This document shows positions 1 to 8,539 of a stretch of DNA of 16,356 bases, one piece after another (within the stretch, counting starts at the first letter, position 1; each line of letters opens with the position of its first letter). The notes beneath the pieces are model-generated. The model was not told where the DNA came from. It was given only the letters and a program-made list of their open reading frames with translations, and ran no database searches. A program made the translations under genes and the position numbers. Source of the stretch: Chitinophagaceae bacterium (lineage in GTDB: Bacteria > Bacteroidota > Bacteroidia > Chitinophagales > Chitinophagaceae); contig JAIPBY010000026.1 in NCBI GenBank assembly GCA_021738605.1, positions 1 to 16,356 of the forward strand. Direction: 5' to 3'.

Positions 1-1890
1 ATTGTGGTATACATATTCATTGCTCAGAGGATGCGATGACCTGTAAATGTCAACATAGTAGCCACTCGTGGGAGAGGTTCTAACAATGGCCATGGTTCTT
101 TGCTGGTTTGTTTTTGTACTACCATCCGTGTATCGGGTATCAGTAAAGGAGCAATGGGGTGAGACAGCAGTAAGTCCTGCTTTTGGCTCCATCGCCTTCA
201 ACTTTATTTCTCCTATTTTCTTGGTGCCTCCACCTCCTGTGAAATAAGGTACCGATGCGGATGCCGCACCTGCAACAACGGTATTGTGGGCTGCCCATTG
301 CGCATAATATTTGATATGCGAAACGTGTTCATAATTGGTGCCGTTTCCAGGGTCTGGTCCCATCACGGTTCCTGCTCCATACAACTCCATGGACATTCCA
401 TTGGCATGGTTATGGTTATAGGTGGCACCTTGAACCACATACATCAACCCCGTCTCCTTGTCTGATCCATTTCTTTGCAGATAGGCTTTTGCAAAGTCCA
501 GTTCACCACTGCGCGGCCATTGGTAAAGAATGGTATTGTTCAGCGGCAGCTCAGGCAGATATGAAAGCAGTCCTAGGTAATTGGATGCTTCCCGCTTATA
601 GCCCTTTTTGTCTATCAGCACTTGCATTGCAGCCGCGAGCTGGGGCAGGATGGGGTTGGCATATTTTTTCGCCATGGCCATGCCAATCTCTAAGCATTCT
701 GCACTTTGGCTAGCCGGTCCTGTATCGCCAAACGAAGGAGCCATCAAATTGGGAAATGAATATTTCAACATTACATAAGAGGCTTGCAACAATTCCGGGC
801 TTTTGCTAAAAATATCGTACCCGTTTTTTTCCATGGCAATTGAAGATATCAGCAAATTGCTTACAGGAAAGTTATGGTAACCGCTGGGCTCCTCCCAATG
901 TCCATCTGGCGTCATCATTTGTTTTACTGTCGATGGGATGCTGAGGTGTCCACAACTTCCGTTGATGGTGTCTTTGGTGGTATAGTACTGAAGATAAAAA
1001 TCTCTTTTGCTTTTGTTATCTAACACCAGTGCGGAGAAGACCATGGCAGGGGCTTGTGCGGCATACCAGTTGTTGGCCCAAAACCCCCTGAATGTCATGG
1101 TATTGGCAATTTTTTCAAAAACCGGCTCATACCATTTTGTTTCATATTTGTTTTCTCTGAGGTAGTCATACAGAAAATCATAAACCAATGGTAATTGCTG
1201 GTAGTTTCTGTCGCCAAGCGTTTGCACGGACATAAAACCTGTGCGACAGGGTCCATGGATTGGATTTTGGAAATAGGCACCTCTTGCCCATTGTGAGAGA
1301 ATATCGGCACCAAATTTTGCATATTCTTCCTTGCCACTCAACCAAAATAAAATTGATGCATCCAGGGCCAGCTGATTTATCTCTCCATTGATATCGTCTA
1401 CAAAAGTTTGTGGACTGACCCATTCCTTTTTTCCCTGAGGGCCTTCATTTTGAAGGAGCATCAACATTGAACTGTCGTAAGGTACCAGTTCTTCAATGCG
1501 GGGTTTTCGGTAGGAATACCCATCCTTGCTCACAGGAGGGCGTTTGTGCGGGGCCACCCGAACAGTAGGATAGGGTGCACTCCCAGCATAGCTGACCAGG
1601 GCCGTACCTTCGGCATCCGAATAAAACTCGGTATACTGTTTCCCTTTGCCACGGTTCATCAAATAGCGGCTCAGGATCCATTCAGGGTTATTTTTATGTC
1701 TTTCAACATAGGGCTTGAGCTTGTCTTCCATTTGTTTGACAATATCTGCAGCCCATGCGTGATTTTTTATTTTATTGAGGATGAATGTTCTATCCTGGGT
1801 GTTTACAAGAATATGGGGATGTTTTTCCTGTGCATCAACATGTTCAAACATGCACATCAACAATAGAAGGAGAGAAGTAATTTTTTTCAT
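1..1890 (-). CDS. Secreted heparinase II/III-like (alginate lyase-type) protein, 3' end cut by window
   Basis: The minus-strand frame is open for 630 codons from the ATG at 1890 to the left edge, so the C terminus is missing. Residues 1-21 form a Sec signal (MKKITSLLLLLMCMF...VDAQ). An all-alpha toroid-like region follows, with FWANNWYAAQAP around Asn273-Trp275 and HWEEPSGYHNFP around Tyr338-His339. The beta-rich part begins with TYNHNHANGMSMELYG (His493, His495) and then GPDPGNGTNYEH. This order (Asn-Trp, Tyr-His, then the NHxHAN block opening the C-terminal domain) is the pattern of heparinase II/III-superfamily polysaccharide lyases. Members eliminate across uronic-acid linkages using Tyr/His; the role is known for the family, and the substrate here is not known. 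It is the last visible gene of a three-gene operon, 22 bp behind the propeller gene. It is not a close copy of the other heparinase-like protein at 3312-5198. The PL family number cannot be assigned by eye. Confidence 0.85.
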   Translation of the reverse strand, partial: MKKITSLLLLLMCMFEHVDAQEKHPHILVNTQDRTFILNKIKNHAWAADIVKQMEDKLKPYVERHKNNPEWILSRYLMNRGKGKQYTEFYSDAEGTALVSYAGSAPYPTVRVAPHKRPPVSKDGYSYRKPRIEELVPYDSSMLMLLQNEGPQGKKEWVSPQTFVDDINGEINQLALDASILFWLSGKEEYAKFGADILSQWARGAYFQNPIHGPCRTGFMSVQTLGDRNYQQLPLVYDFLYDYLRENKYETKWYEPVFEKIANTMTFRGFWANNWYAAQAPAMVFSALVLDNKSKRDFYLQYYTTKDTINGSCGHLSIPSTVKQMMTPDGHWEEPSGYHNFPVSNLLISSIAMEKNGYDIFSKSPELLQASYVMLKYSFPNLMAPSFGDTGPASQSAECLEIGMAMAKKYANPILPQLAAAMQVLIDKKGYKREASNYLGLLSYLPELPLNNTILYQWPRSGELDFAKAYLQRNGSDKETGLMYVVQGATYNHNHANGMSMELYGAGTVMGPDPGNGTNYEHVSHIKYYAQWAAHNTVVAGAASASVPYFTGGGGTKKIGEIKLKAMEPKAGLTAVSPHCSFTDTRYTDGSTKTNQQRTMAIVRTSPTSGYYVDIYRSSHPLSNEYVYHN

Positions 1891-1912
1891 ATCAAGTGCG
1901 TATCTGCAAATT

Positions 1913-3304
1913 TTAATTGGATGTCGGTATCATTTGGAGGCCGGCCTTTTTCAGTGGGATAGGTTTTTCAATTTTGTTTTCCATCTGGTAAGGAAGCAGG
2001 AAAACATCTCCTTTCTTATTGGAAAAATAAAGCTGTGACCTGGAAAATTCAGAGGCATTGCCATCTGCCCAAAATGCATAAAAGTCCTTATGGGCATTCA
2101 ATGGCCTTCGTGCATAGGAATGGTTCCTTGTGCTTTTCTCTGTCAACATTTTTATTTTTTTCCATGTAATTCCCTCATCCTTGCTTTCCCAAACGGCCAT
2201 TTCGCCACCCGTACCATAGCGTTGAGGGCCGGGTTCTGTGGGGCCAATGATGGTCCATTTTTGCTTTTCTACATACAAGGATCCCATGTCATAATTGTGG
2301 CTGGAAGCTGTCACCCTGTGTTCATTCCATTGTCCATTTTTCCAATGGAAAATGATCCAATCCCTGGGGTCGCCTTGTGGGCCGGGTTGATGATGTCGGC
2401 TGATCACGGCCAATACAATGGGATTGCCATCCTTGTCAAAGTTTAGGTCGTTCAGGTAAACCAGTTTGTTTTCTTTTTCAAAGTCATGCACCAGGGCATG
2501 ATGCTGTTTTGTTGAAAGGGGCGTTGACACTGTTTTGCCATCAATGGTCTGCCATGATTTTCCCATGTCTTCCGATTGAAGGAGGTAGAGGTTGGTGCGC
2601 TTGTCTACATTGCCTCCAGGGTGGTAATTGAAAACGGTAACCAGCTTGTTGCCGTTCACTCCGGACAACTGGTAATGTCCTCCCATGCCGGCCAGCTTTT
2701 GGTCTGTTGTCCAGCTTATGCCATCGATACTTGTTCTCCAATAAAGTTCCCTGCCATTGGTGTATTTGGTGAACAGGTAGAAAAATCCTTTTCCAGGAAT
2801 GAACCAGGGCTGGGGATAGGTCATTTCTCCTCTGCTTATTTCGGTGAACTTTTCAATGGCATAAGATTCATTGCTTTTGAAGAGCAGACCAGGCCTGCTG
2901 GTATTTCTTCCACTCACAAATACCCATATATATCCTTTGTCGTCAATAGAGATGGACGCATTGTCGTGCGGGTCGTTGACGCCTTGCTTGTCATGAACAA
3001 TGGTGGGTTTGGGCACCTGGTTTTTGTTGTGATCATAATACGAGATGGCGATCAACAGATGCTTTTCATTTTCACTGGCTGTGGCGCCATATACAAAAAA
3101 TGTTTTGTTGACTTTTTTGCTGTAAATCGCCACTGGCATATGATTGGCGGTATAGGTGCCCAATCCGCCAGAGTATTTGTCTCCGTAGGTAGAGAATTGC
3201 CACAAGGTAAACCAGATGCCTTTGTAGCCATCTGCTTTGTGTTGCGCCCCTGATGGTATTGCCTGCAATGTGCAGAGGAATCCTATACAAAGAAATTTCA
3301 GCAT
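1913..3304 (-). CDS. Secreted BNR_4-type beta-propeller protein, possible polysaccharide lyase
   Basis: The product is 463 residues from the ATG at 3304. An in-frame TTG at 3331 would overlap the upstream gene by 20 bp and push the signal peptide inward, so I prefer 3304, which lies 7 bp after that gene's stop. Residues 1-21 are a signal peptide (MLKFLCIGFL...SGAQ). The body has the look of BNR_4 proteins: DGYKGIWFTL (25-34), YGDKYSGGLGTYTANHMPV (40-58), GVNDPHDN (108-115), YLFTKYTNGRELYWRTS (176-192), and Asp-box-like turns at SIDGISWT (192-199), EDMGKSW (245-251) and KDEGITW (375-381). The fold is probably a seven-bladed propeller. Related propellers include ulvan lyases (PL24/PL25) and rhamnosyl-glucuronate-active enzymes (GH145), which use His/Tyr/Arg in the propeller centre. 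Candidate residues here are His55 and His113. Placement between two heparinase-like genes supports a carbohydrate role. The exact activity is unknown, and it could also be a non-catalytic glycan binder. Confidence 0.85.
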   Translation of the reverse strand: MLKFLCIGFLCTLQAIPSGAQHKADGYKGIWFTLWQFSTYGDKYSGGLGTYTANHMPVAIYSKKVNKTFFVYGATASENEKHLLIAISYYDHNKNQVPKPTIVHDKQGVNDPHDNASISIDDKGYIWVFVSGRNTSRPGLLFKSNESYAIEKFTEISRGEMTYPQPWFIPGKGFFYLFTKYTNGRELYWRTSIDGISWTTDQKLAGMGGHYQLSGVNGNKLVTVFNYHPGGNVDKRTNLYLLQSEDMGKSWQTIDGKTVSTPLSTKQHHALVHDFEKENKLVYLNDLNFDKDGNPIVLAVISRHHQPGPQGDPRDWIIFHWKNGQWNEHRVTASSHNYDMGSLYVEKQKWTIIGPTEPGPQRYGTGGEMAVWESKDEGITWKKIKMLTEKSTRNHSYARRPLNAHKDFYAFWADGNASEFSRSQLYFSNKKGDVFLLPYQMENKIEKPIPLKKAGLQMIPTSN

Positions 3305-3311
3305 GGCTTGA

Positions 3312-5198
3312 TCAATTCTTCCAATTTTCAAGTGCCGGTATATTTTTTAATTTGTTTTTCCCTTTCTCGCCGGGAATCAGCCTAACGTTAAGTGCAATTT
3401 TTGTGTTGGCGGGAACCGTTACCTCAAATCCAGTCAGGATGGTGCCAGGATTGGGCGCATCATAGGATTTGGGTGGATCGGTTGACCAGGTCTTCATCTT
3501 GAGGTTGGGTAGTTTTCCAACATCCAGGGTAAGGGTCTTTCCATCTTTGGTTAGTAAAGCCTGGTGGTCATTGATGATGCGCACATCAGCTGGTGTAAGC
3601 ATGGTCCAGCGGATGGTTGTTTCCTTGCCTAACGTTTCAATTTCATCCCGGATTAGCACTTGTTTTTTATTGACCACTGCGATACCTCTTTTTGAAGCGG
3701 CAACCTGACCTTTATAAATTTCAGAAAGATCAATTATGGTATGCATGAAATCGGAATTACTGGAAGAGGCAATGATAGGAGCATTTCCTGTTACCAGTTG
3801 GTGCTGGCTGTCAATGGCCAGTGTATTGTGTACAAGATTGGTCAGCCGGAACACTGTCCATCTTTCTGCATCCTGTGTTCTTCCAAATAATTTTATGCCT
3901 TTTGATTCCAGCGATTCATAATCCTGCATGCCAAAATCCATGGCCCATCTTACCCCGTCAGCTTCCATCACAAATGAACCGATGTCCATGTGGGCGTGGT
4001 TGATGGACACTGAGCCACCTTTTGTTGCCACATAAATGGCATTGGGGTCCGTCCATGAGGTGCGCATCATGGCTACAGGATTTTTTCCATTCCCCAGCCA
4101 CATGGTTTCTGTTGGTGCACTGATTTTATCGATAGCAATACCACCGCTCCACAACATGATGGCTGGAAACAACCTGTCCAGGACCAGTGCTTCTGGTTTT
4201 CTGGTTTTCAAATAATTCCTTTCCACCCAGAGCAAAGAAGGGTCATTCACCTTGTTGGCCAGCCAGAACATGGCGGGGTGAAGGCCACCGCCACCACCGG
4301 CATCAGAATAGTTGAAAGGCTTGCCTGTGGGTCCAGTCATGTTTTCCATGAAGCCTGCGGTTTTCATGAATCCAGGCAACTGGTTCAGCCCATAATCCTT
4401 TCCAAACAATTTCTCTATGGCACTGATGAACATGACATTGAAACTGGTTCCATATCCCCAATAGCCATAACCCTCGGGATATACACCGTCGGGTCCATAA
4501 TCATGCATGGGCAATACAATTGAGCTGATGGCCCGGTTGATGATTTCTTTTGCCAGTACAGGCTGGTCTTCATATATGGCCATCGCGCCATAGGTCATGC
4601 CGGCATTGCAGACCTGGTTCCAGTTGTGTTCAGCCTTTAACCAGCTGTTGTATTTTGACTCCATCGAAGGCTCCAATCCTTTTTTCAAGATGGCTTCTTT
4701 GATGATGGACTTTGATGCATCTGACAAATCGTTGTACAACCAATCATATCCAATGGCAACGGCCATGGTCATTTCCGCTACATCCAGGAAATGCGAAGGG
4801 TTCCAGTCGCTGAATCCTGCAATGGCAAGCATCTCTTTCTCAGCCCTCTCGAAGTATTTTTTTTCTGCTGTTGTTCTGTACGCATAGGACAGAAAGAAGA
4901 GCCTGCGCAGGGCCTCTCTTGATTTGTCCAACAAGCGTCTTCCAATCTGAATTCTTTGAACAGGTGCAATGGTAATCAGCCTGTCAGATTCATTGATGAT
5001 GGCCTGATGGGTATTGGCCCAAACGGTGTCTTTTCCGATGCTCAATTTGATGTTGGCTTCTTCCCCATTCAGCATCAGGATGCGGGGATGGGCTTGCATG
5101 TTTTTGATTTCGCCAATATGGTCGGTTTGTGCAGTTGCTGTCTGTTGGATGATGATGAACAACAGGAAAAATTTGCACGACTTCAACAATGTATTCAT
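3312..5198 (-). CDS. Secreted heparinase II/III family polysaccharide lyase
   Basis: The product is 628 residues, starting at the ATG at 5198 with a signal peptide ending near residue 24 (MNTLLKSCKFFLLFIII...ATAQ). An N-terminal alpha toroid is suggested by repeated helical stretches over about 60-350. It contains AEHNWNQVC (189-197) and DYGPDGVYPEGYGYWGYG (233-250). The C-terminal beta-sandwich region starts at SINHAHMDIGSFV (398-410), followed by NLVHNTLAI (454-462). Asn192, Tyr244/Tyr246 and His401/His403 sit where heparinase II-type enzymes keep their Asn/Tyr/His active site, so the protein looks intact and catalytic. The family cleaves uronic-acid-containing glycans by beta-elimination in the periplasm or at the surface; the substrate cannot be read from the sequence. 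It is the first gene of the minus-strand operon and is transcribed divergently from susC. A short Gly run (301-305) in a loop is the only compositional oddity. Confidence 0.92.
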   Translation of the reverse strand: MNTLLKSCKFFLLFIIIQQTATAQTDHIGEIKNMQAHPRILMLNGEEANIKLSIGKDTVWANTHQAIINESDRLITIAPVQRIQIGRRLLDKSREALRRLFFLSYAYRTTAEKKYFERAEKEMLAIAGFSDWNPSHFLDVAEMTMAVAIGYDWLYNDLSDASKSIIKEAILKKGLEPSMESKYNSWLKAEHNWNQVCNAGMTYGAMAIYEDQPVLAKEIINRAISSIVLPMHDYGPDGVYPEGYGYWGYGTSFNVMFISAIEKLFGKDYGLNQLPGFMKTAGFMENMTGPTGKPFNYSDAGGGGGLHPAMFWLANKVNDPSLLWVERNYLKTRKPEALVLDRLFPAIMLWSGGIAIDKISAPTETMWLGNGKNPVAMMRTSWTDPNAIYVATKGGSVSINHAHMDIGSFVMEADGVRWAMDFGMQDYESLESKGIKLFGRTQDAERWTVFRLTNLVHNTLAIDSQHQLVTGNAPIIASSSNSDFMHTIIDLSEIYKGQVAASKRGIAVVNKKQVLIRDEIETLGKETTIRWTMLTPADVRIINDHQALLTKDGKTLTLDVGKLPNLKMKTWSTDPPKSYDAPNPGTILTGFEVTVPANTKIALNVRLIPGEKGKNKLKNIPALENWKN

Positions 5199-5364
5199 GG
5201 TATATGGGTTCGTTTGATTTTTAAATTTTTTTTAGCTCAAATAATTGTAGATAAAAGGTACTCATTTTTTCTTTCACATTTTGATAATGTTGGAATAACA
5301 TCTTTACAACATGTAGCAGTTATGTTCGCGTTTGGATTTTACTTTAATCATTCTAACTGATTTT
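5199..5364. promoter_or_regulatory. Divergent intergenic region between the lyase operon and susC
   Basis: This 166 bp AT-rich gap separates the start of the leftward lyase operon from the start of rightward susC, so promoters for both must lie in or near it. I see no long inverted repeat that would mark a strong operator. No good Shine-Dalgarno sequence precedes either start, which is normal for Bacteroidota. A possible Bacteroidota -7 element for the susC direction is listed separately. No equally good one was found facing the lyase operon. Confidence 0.6.
5321..5328 (+). promoter_or_regulatory. Possible Bacteroidota -7 box upstream of susC
   Basis: TATGTTCG matches the Bacteroides -7 consensus TAnnTTTG at five of its six defined positions and would leave a 5' leader of about 30 bases before the susC ATG. 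No TTTG/TTG -33 element is seen at the usual 19-21 base spacing, so this is only a candidate. Confidence 0.25.
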
Positions 5365-8300
5365 ATGACTAAAAAAGTATTTGGAATTTATAGCATAATA
5401 ATAATTTTTGTCTTATTGGGTTTTGTTGCCAATGGTCAATCAATTTTATTGAACGGGAGGGTTACAGGCAGCCAGGGTGTTGTAATTTCTGGTGTCAATG
5501 TTCAGCTTGTCGGTAAAAATGCAGGGACAATTTCTGATGATAAAGGAAATTTTAAAATTTCTGTAGGATCTCCAAATGATCGTCTGGCATTTTCTGCGAT
5601 CGGTTATATACCCAAGGAAATTGTTGTTGGAAACGCCACTACAATTGAAGTGGTATTGCAAGAGGATAATCAAACTTTGGGAGAAGTTGTTGTCACTGCA
5701 TTGGGTATCAAGAGGGCTGAAAAGTCTTTGGGTTTTGCAGCACAAACCCTTCAGTCCAAGGCTTTATTGGACGCAAAAACAAACAATTGGATCAATTCAA
5801 TTTCTGGAAAAGTTGCCGGCCTCAATATACAAGGGGTAGGTGGAGGTCCAATGGGATCTTCTAGAATCACGCTGCGTGGAGAGTCTTCTTTGAATTTGGA
5901 TAATAATCAGGCATTGATTGTAGTAGATGGTGTGCCTATTTCAAGTAAAATAACAGGTACTGGTTTCAATTCACACTTATCTGCTGACAGCCCAATCGAT
6001 TATGGGTCTACCGTTTCTGATTTAAATCCAGATGATATAGAAACAGTAACTGTCCTGAAAGGGCCTGGCGCAACTGCATTGTATGGCAGCAGGGCAGCAG
6101 GTGGTGCCTTGGTTATAACAACCAAAACTGGAGCTAGGAAGGACAAAGGAATAGGTGTTACTTTAAATTCAAATTTCAATATTGAGCAAGTTAACCGTTG
6201 GCCTGATTATCAATTTGAATATGGTGAGGGCAGAACAAGTACCTATTATTCTTATCTAAACAGTGCAGATGGGATCAATACAAGCACAACCGCAGCAGCA
6301 GGAAGGGCTTGGGGTCCAAAATTCAACGGTCAATCATATTTTCAATACAATCCTTTAGACCCAGACGGAAAGCCCACAGAAAGAACACCTTGGGTTGCTT
6401 ATGATGATTATATCTCAGGCTATTTCCAAACCGGACGCACTTTTTCAAATAGCATCTCTCTGGATGGTGGTACAGAAAAAGGATCAGCTCGATTTTCTTT
6501 TACCCATCTAAAGAATGAATGGATTATTCCCAATACAGGTTTTGAGCGTATCAATGCCGCTTTATCAGTGAGCCAACAACTTTCGAGTAAATTAAAAATA
6601 ACGGGGAAGGCAAACTATACGAACAAAAAAAGTGAAAATCTTCCTGCTGCTGGTTATAACAACCAATCACTCATGTATTTTGTTATTATAGGTCCAGCAC
6701 CCAACGTTAAACCATCATGGTATAAGCCATATTGGACTCCCGGATTGGAAGGTGTAAAACAAAAAAATCCATTCAATCCCGGTCCTGATAATCCTTATCT
6801 AGACATGTATGAGATGCTCAATAAAATGAACAAGCATGGCTTTATAGGAAATATTTCAGCCAGTTATCAACTCACCAATGACCTGGAATTGATGCTTAGG
6901 TCTGGTTTGGACATGTCTTTTGAATATCGTTCACAGCAGAGGCCATTTAGCATGACCAAATATCCGAGGGGAATGTTCCGTGAACAAAATGTGTTTAGCT
7001 ATGAATCCAACACAGATTTTCTTTTGTCATATAAAAAATCATTGGCACATAAATTGAGTTTCAACGCATCTGCCGGTGCAAATGCAATGAGTCAGACATA
7101 TGATTTTGCTGGGCTTTATGCAGATCAGCTGGCCCAACCGGGGGTATATCAAATTTCAAACAGCTTGGATCAGGCAGTGGCCGATCCTTTCAAAACAAAA
7201 AAAGCCATTTATAGTATTTACAGCGCTGCACAGCTTGCATTTGATGAAAAAATATTTCTCGATGTTACTGGAAGAAACGATTGGTCTAGTACCCTACCAT
7301 TTGCGAATAATTCATTTTTTTATCCTTCGATAAGCAGTAGTTTCATTTTGAATGAAATGTTTAGATTGCCTTCTGCTATTTCATTTGCTAAACTAAGGGG
7401 ATCTTGGGCACAGGTTGGTAATGACACCAGGCCTTATCAAACAAATCGTTATTACGACAGGATTTACAGCAATAGTTTTACAAATCCTTCAACACTTTAT
7501 AATGCAGATTTAAAGCCAGAAATTACATCCAGCTACGAGATTGGATTGGATTTACGTTTGTTAAACAATAGGATAGGTTTTGATTTTGCCATGTTCAACA
7601 ACAAAAGCCGCAATCAAATCCTTGCTGTTCCTTTGGACCCTACTTCTGGATTCTCAAATGCCTTGATCAATGCAGGTTTGATCAATAGCAAAGGCATAGA
7701 GCTTAAATTAACTAGCAAAATTATCAAGAATAAAAACTTCTCTTGGAACAATACCTTGCTATGGTCTCGCAACAGAAGTTATGTGCTTGAATTGGCAAGC
7801 GGCATCACCAACCAAACCATTTATAGCCACAGTGGAAATGTAACCATTGAAGCAAGGGTTGGCGGTCTGATGGGAGACATGTATGGAAGAGGGTTTCAAC
7901 GTTCCCCCGATGGTAAAATTGTATATGGCACAAATGGTTTGCCAGCACAATTGGACCCAACTATAAAAAAATGGGGTAATGCATTTGCTGATTGGAAGGG
8001 AAGTATTGCCAATGAGTTTATTTATAAAGGGTTAAAATTGAGTATTTTGATTGATGGACAAATGGGGGGCAGCATGTATTCGCAAACAAATCACAAAAAC
8101 AATACATTGGGTAAAACCAAAGTTACCTTGCCTGGAAGAGATAATGGAATCGTAGGTGATGGTGTTGTGAAACAGGTGGATGGAAAATATACACCCAATG
8201 CCACAAATGTAGCAGCCAGTGCTTATTATGATAATTTTTATCAAATCAGCAATGCCGAAACAAATATTTTCGATGCAACTTTTGTAAAGATCAGAGAAGT

Positions 8301-8520
8301 TCGCTTTGAGTTTAACCTACCTCAACAATTTTTGCAGAAACTGGGAATAAAACAAACATCTGTTGCGTTGTTCGGACGTGATTTATTCAACTTTACGAAA
8401 TTTCCTGGTTTTGACCCTGAGGGCGGAAACTTAAACAATGGAACCCTTACGCCTGGTGTCGAGCTAACACAATTCCCTTCAGCCCGTAATATGGGAGTAA
8501 ACCTAACATTTAAGTTTTAA
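5365..8520 (+). CDS. susC: SusC/RagA-family TonB-dependent outer-membrane transporter
   Basis: The product is 1051 residues from the ATG at 5365. A TTG 33 bp upstream in frame is rejected because the signal peptide (MTKKVFGIYSIIIIFVLLGF, cleavage near NGQ, residue 25) starts at the ATG. Domains in order: a carboxypeptidase-D-regulatory-like N-terminal domain (about 28-100, with GTISDDKGNFKI), a TonB-box-like segment EVVVTALGIKR (107-117), a plug (about 120-255, with SGKVAGLNI, ALIVVDGVPI and LKGPGATALYGSRAAGGALV), then a 22-strand-type barrel ending in MGVNLTFKF with a terminal Phe. These are hallmark SusC features, and the length is typical. The protein imports large ligands, usually oligosaccharides, through the outer membrane using TonB energy, under a SusD lid. 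susD follows after 19 bp. The imported substrate is not evident. GC is clearly lower than in the lyase operon to the left. Confidence 0.96.
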   Translation: MTKKVFGIYSIIIIFVLLGFVANGQSILLNGRVTGSQGVVISGVNVQLVGKNAGTISDDKGNFKISVGSPNDRLAFSAIGYIPKEIVVGNATTIEVVLQEDNQTLGEVVVTALGIKRAEKSLGFAAQTLQSKALLDAKTNNWINSISGKVAGLNIQGVGGGPMGSSRITLRGESSLNLDNNQALIVVDGVPISSKITGTGFNSHLSADSPIDYGSTVSDLNPDDIETVTVLKGPGATALYGSRAAGGALVITTKTGARKDKGIGVTLNSNFNIEQVNRWPDYQFEYGEGRTSTYYSYLNSADGINTSTTAAAGRAWGPKFNGQSYFQYNPLDPDGKPTERTPWVAYDDYISGYFQTGRTFSNSISLDGGTEKGSARFSFTHLKNEWIIPNTGFERINAALSVSQQLSSKLKITGKANYTNKKSENLPAAGYNNQSLMYFVIIGPAPNVKPSWYKPYWTPGLEGVKQKNPFNPGPDNPYLDMYEMLNKMNKHGFIGNISASYQLTNDLELMLRSGLDMSFEYRSQQRPFSMTKYPRGMFREQNVFSYESNTDFLLSYKKSLAHKLSFNASAGANAMSQTYDFAGLYADQLAQPGVYQISNSLDQAVADPFKTKKAIYSIYSAAQLAFDEKIFLDVTGRNDWSSTLPFANNSFFYPSISSSFILNEMFRLPSAISFAKLRGSWAQVGNDTRPYQTNRYYDRIYSNSFTNPSTLYNADLKPEITSSYEIGLDLRLLNNRIGFDFAMFNNKSRNQILAVPLDPTSGFSNALINAGLINSKGIELKLTSKIIKNKNFSWNNTLLWSRNRSYVLELASGITNQTIYSHSGNVTIEARVGGLMGDMYGRGFQRSPDGKIVYGTNGLPAQLDPTIKKWGNAFADWKGSIANEFIYKGLKLSILIDGQMGGSMYSQTNHKNNTLGKTKVTLPGRDNGIVGDGVVKQVDGKYTPNATNVAASAYYDNFYQISNAETNIFDATFVKIREVRFEFNLPQQFLQKLGIKQTSVALFGRDLFNFTKFPGFDPEGGNLNNGTLTPGVELTQFPSARNMGVNLTFKF

Positions 8521-8539
8521 TTGAACTCAAACAAGTGTA

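Noticed and set aside
2576..3253. A 225-codon plus-strand open frame opposite the BNR_4 gene
   Set aside because: It lies wholly inside a well-supported minus-strand gene, has no recognisable motif or signal, and reads as a shadow of the opposite strand.
3305..3331. Upstream TTG start for the BNR_4 protein
   Set aside because: It overlaps the preceding gene and would bury the signal peptide; the ATG at 3304 fits better.
5280..5306. TTTG (5280-5283) with CATCTTTA (5299-5306) as a -33/-7 promoter for susC
   Set aside because: The spacer is only 15 bases, against the usual 19-21, and the -7 match is poor.
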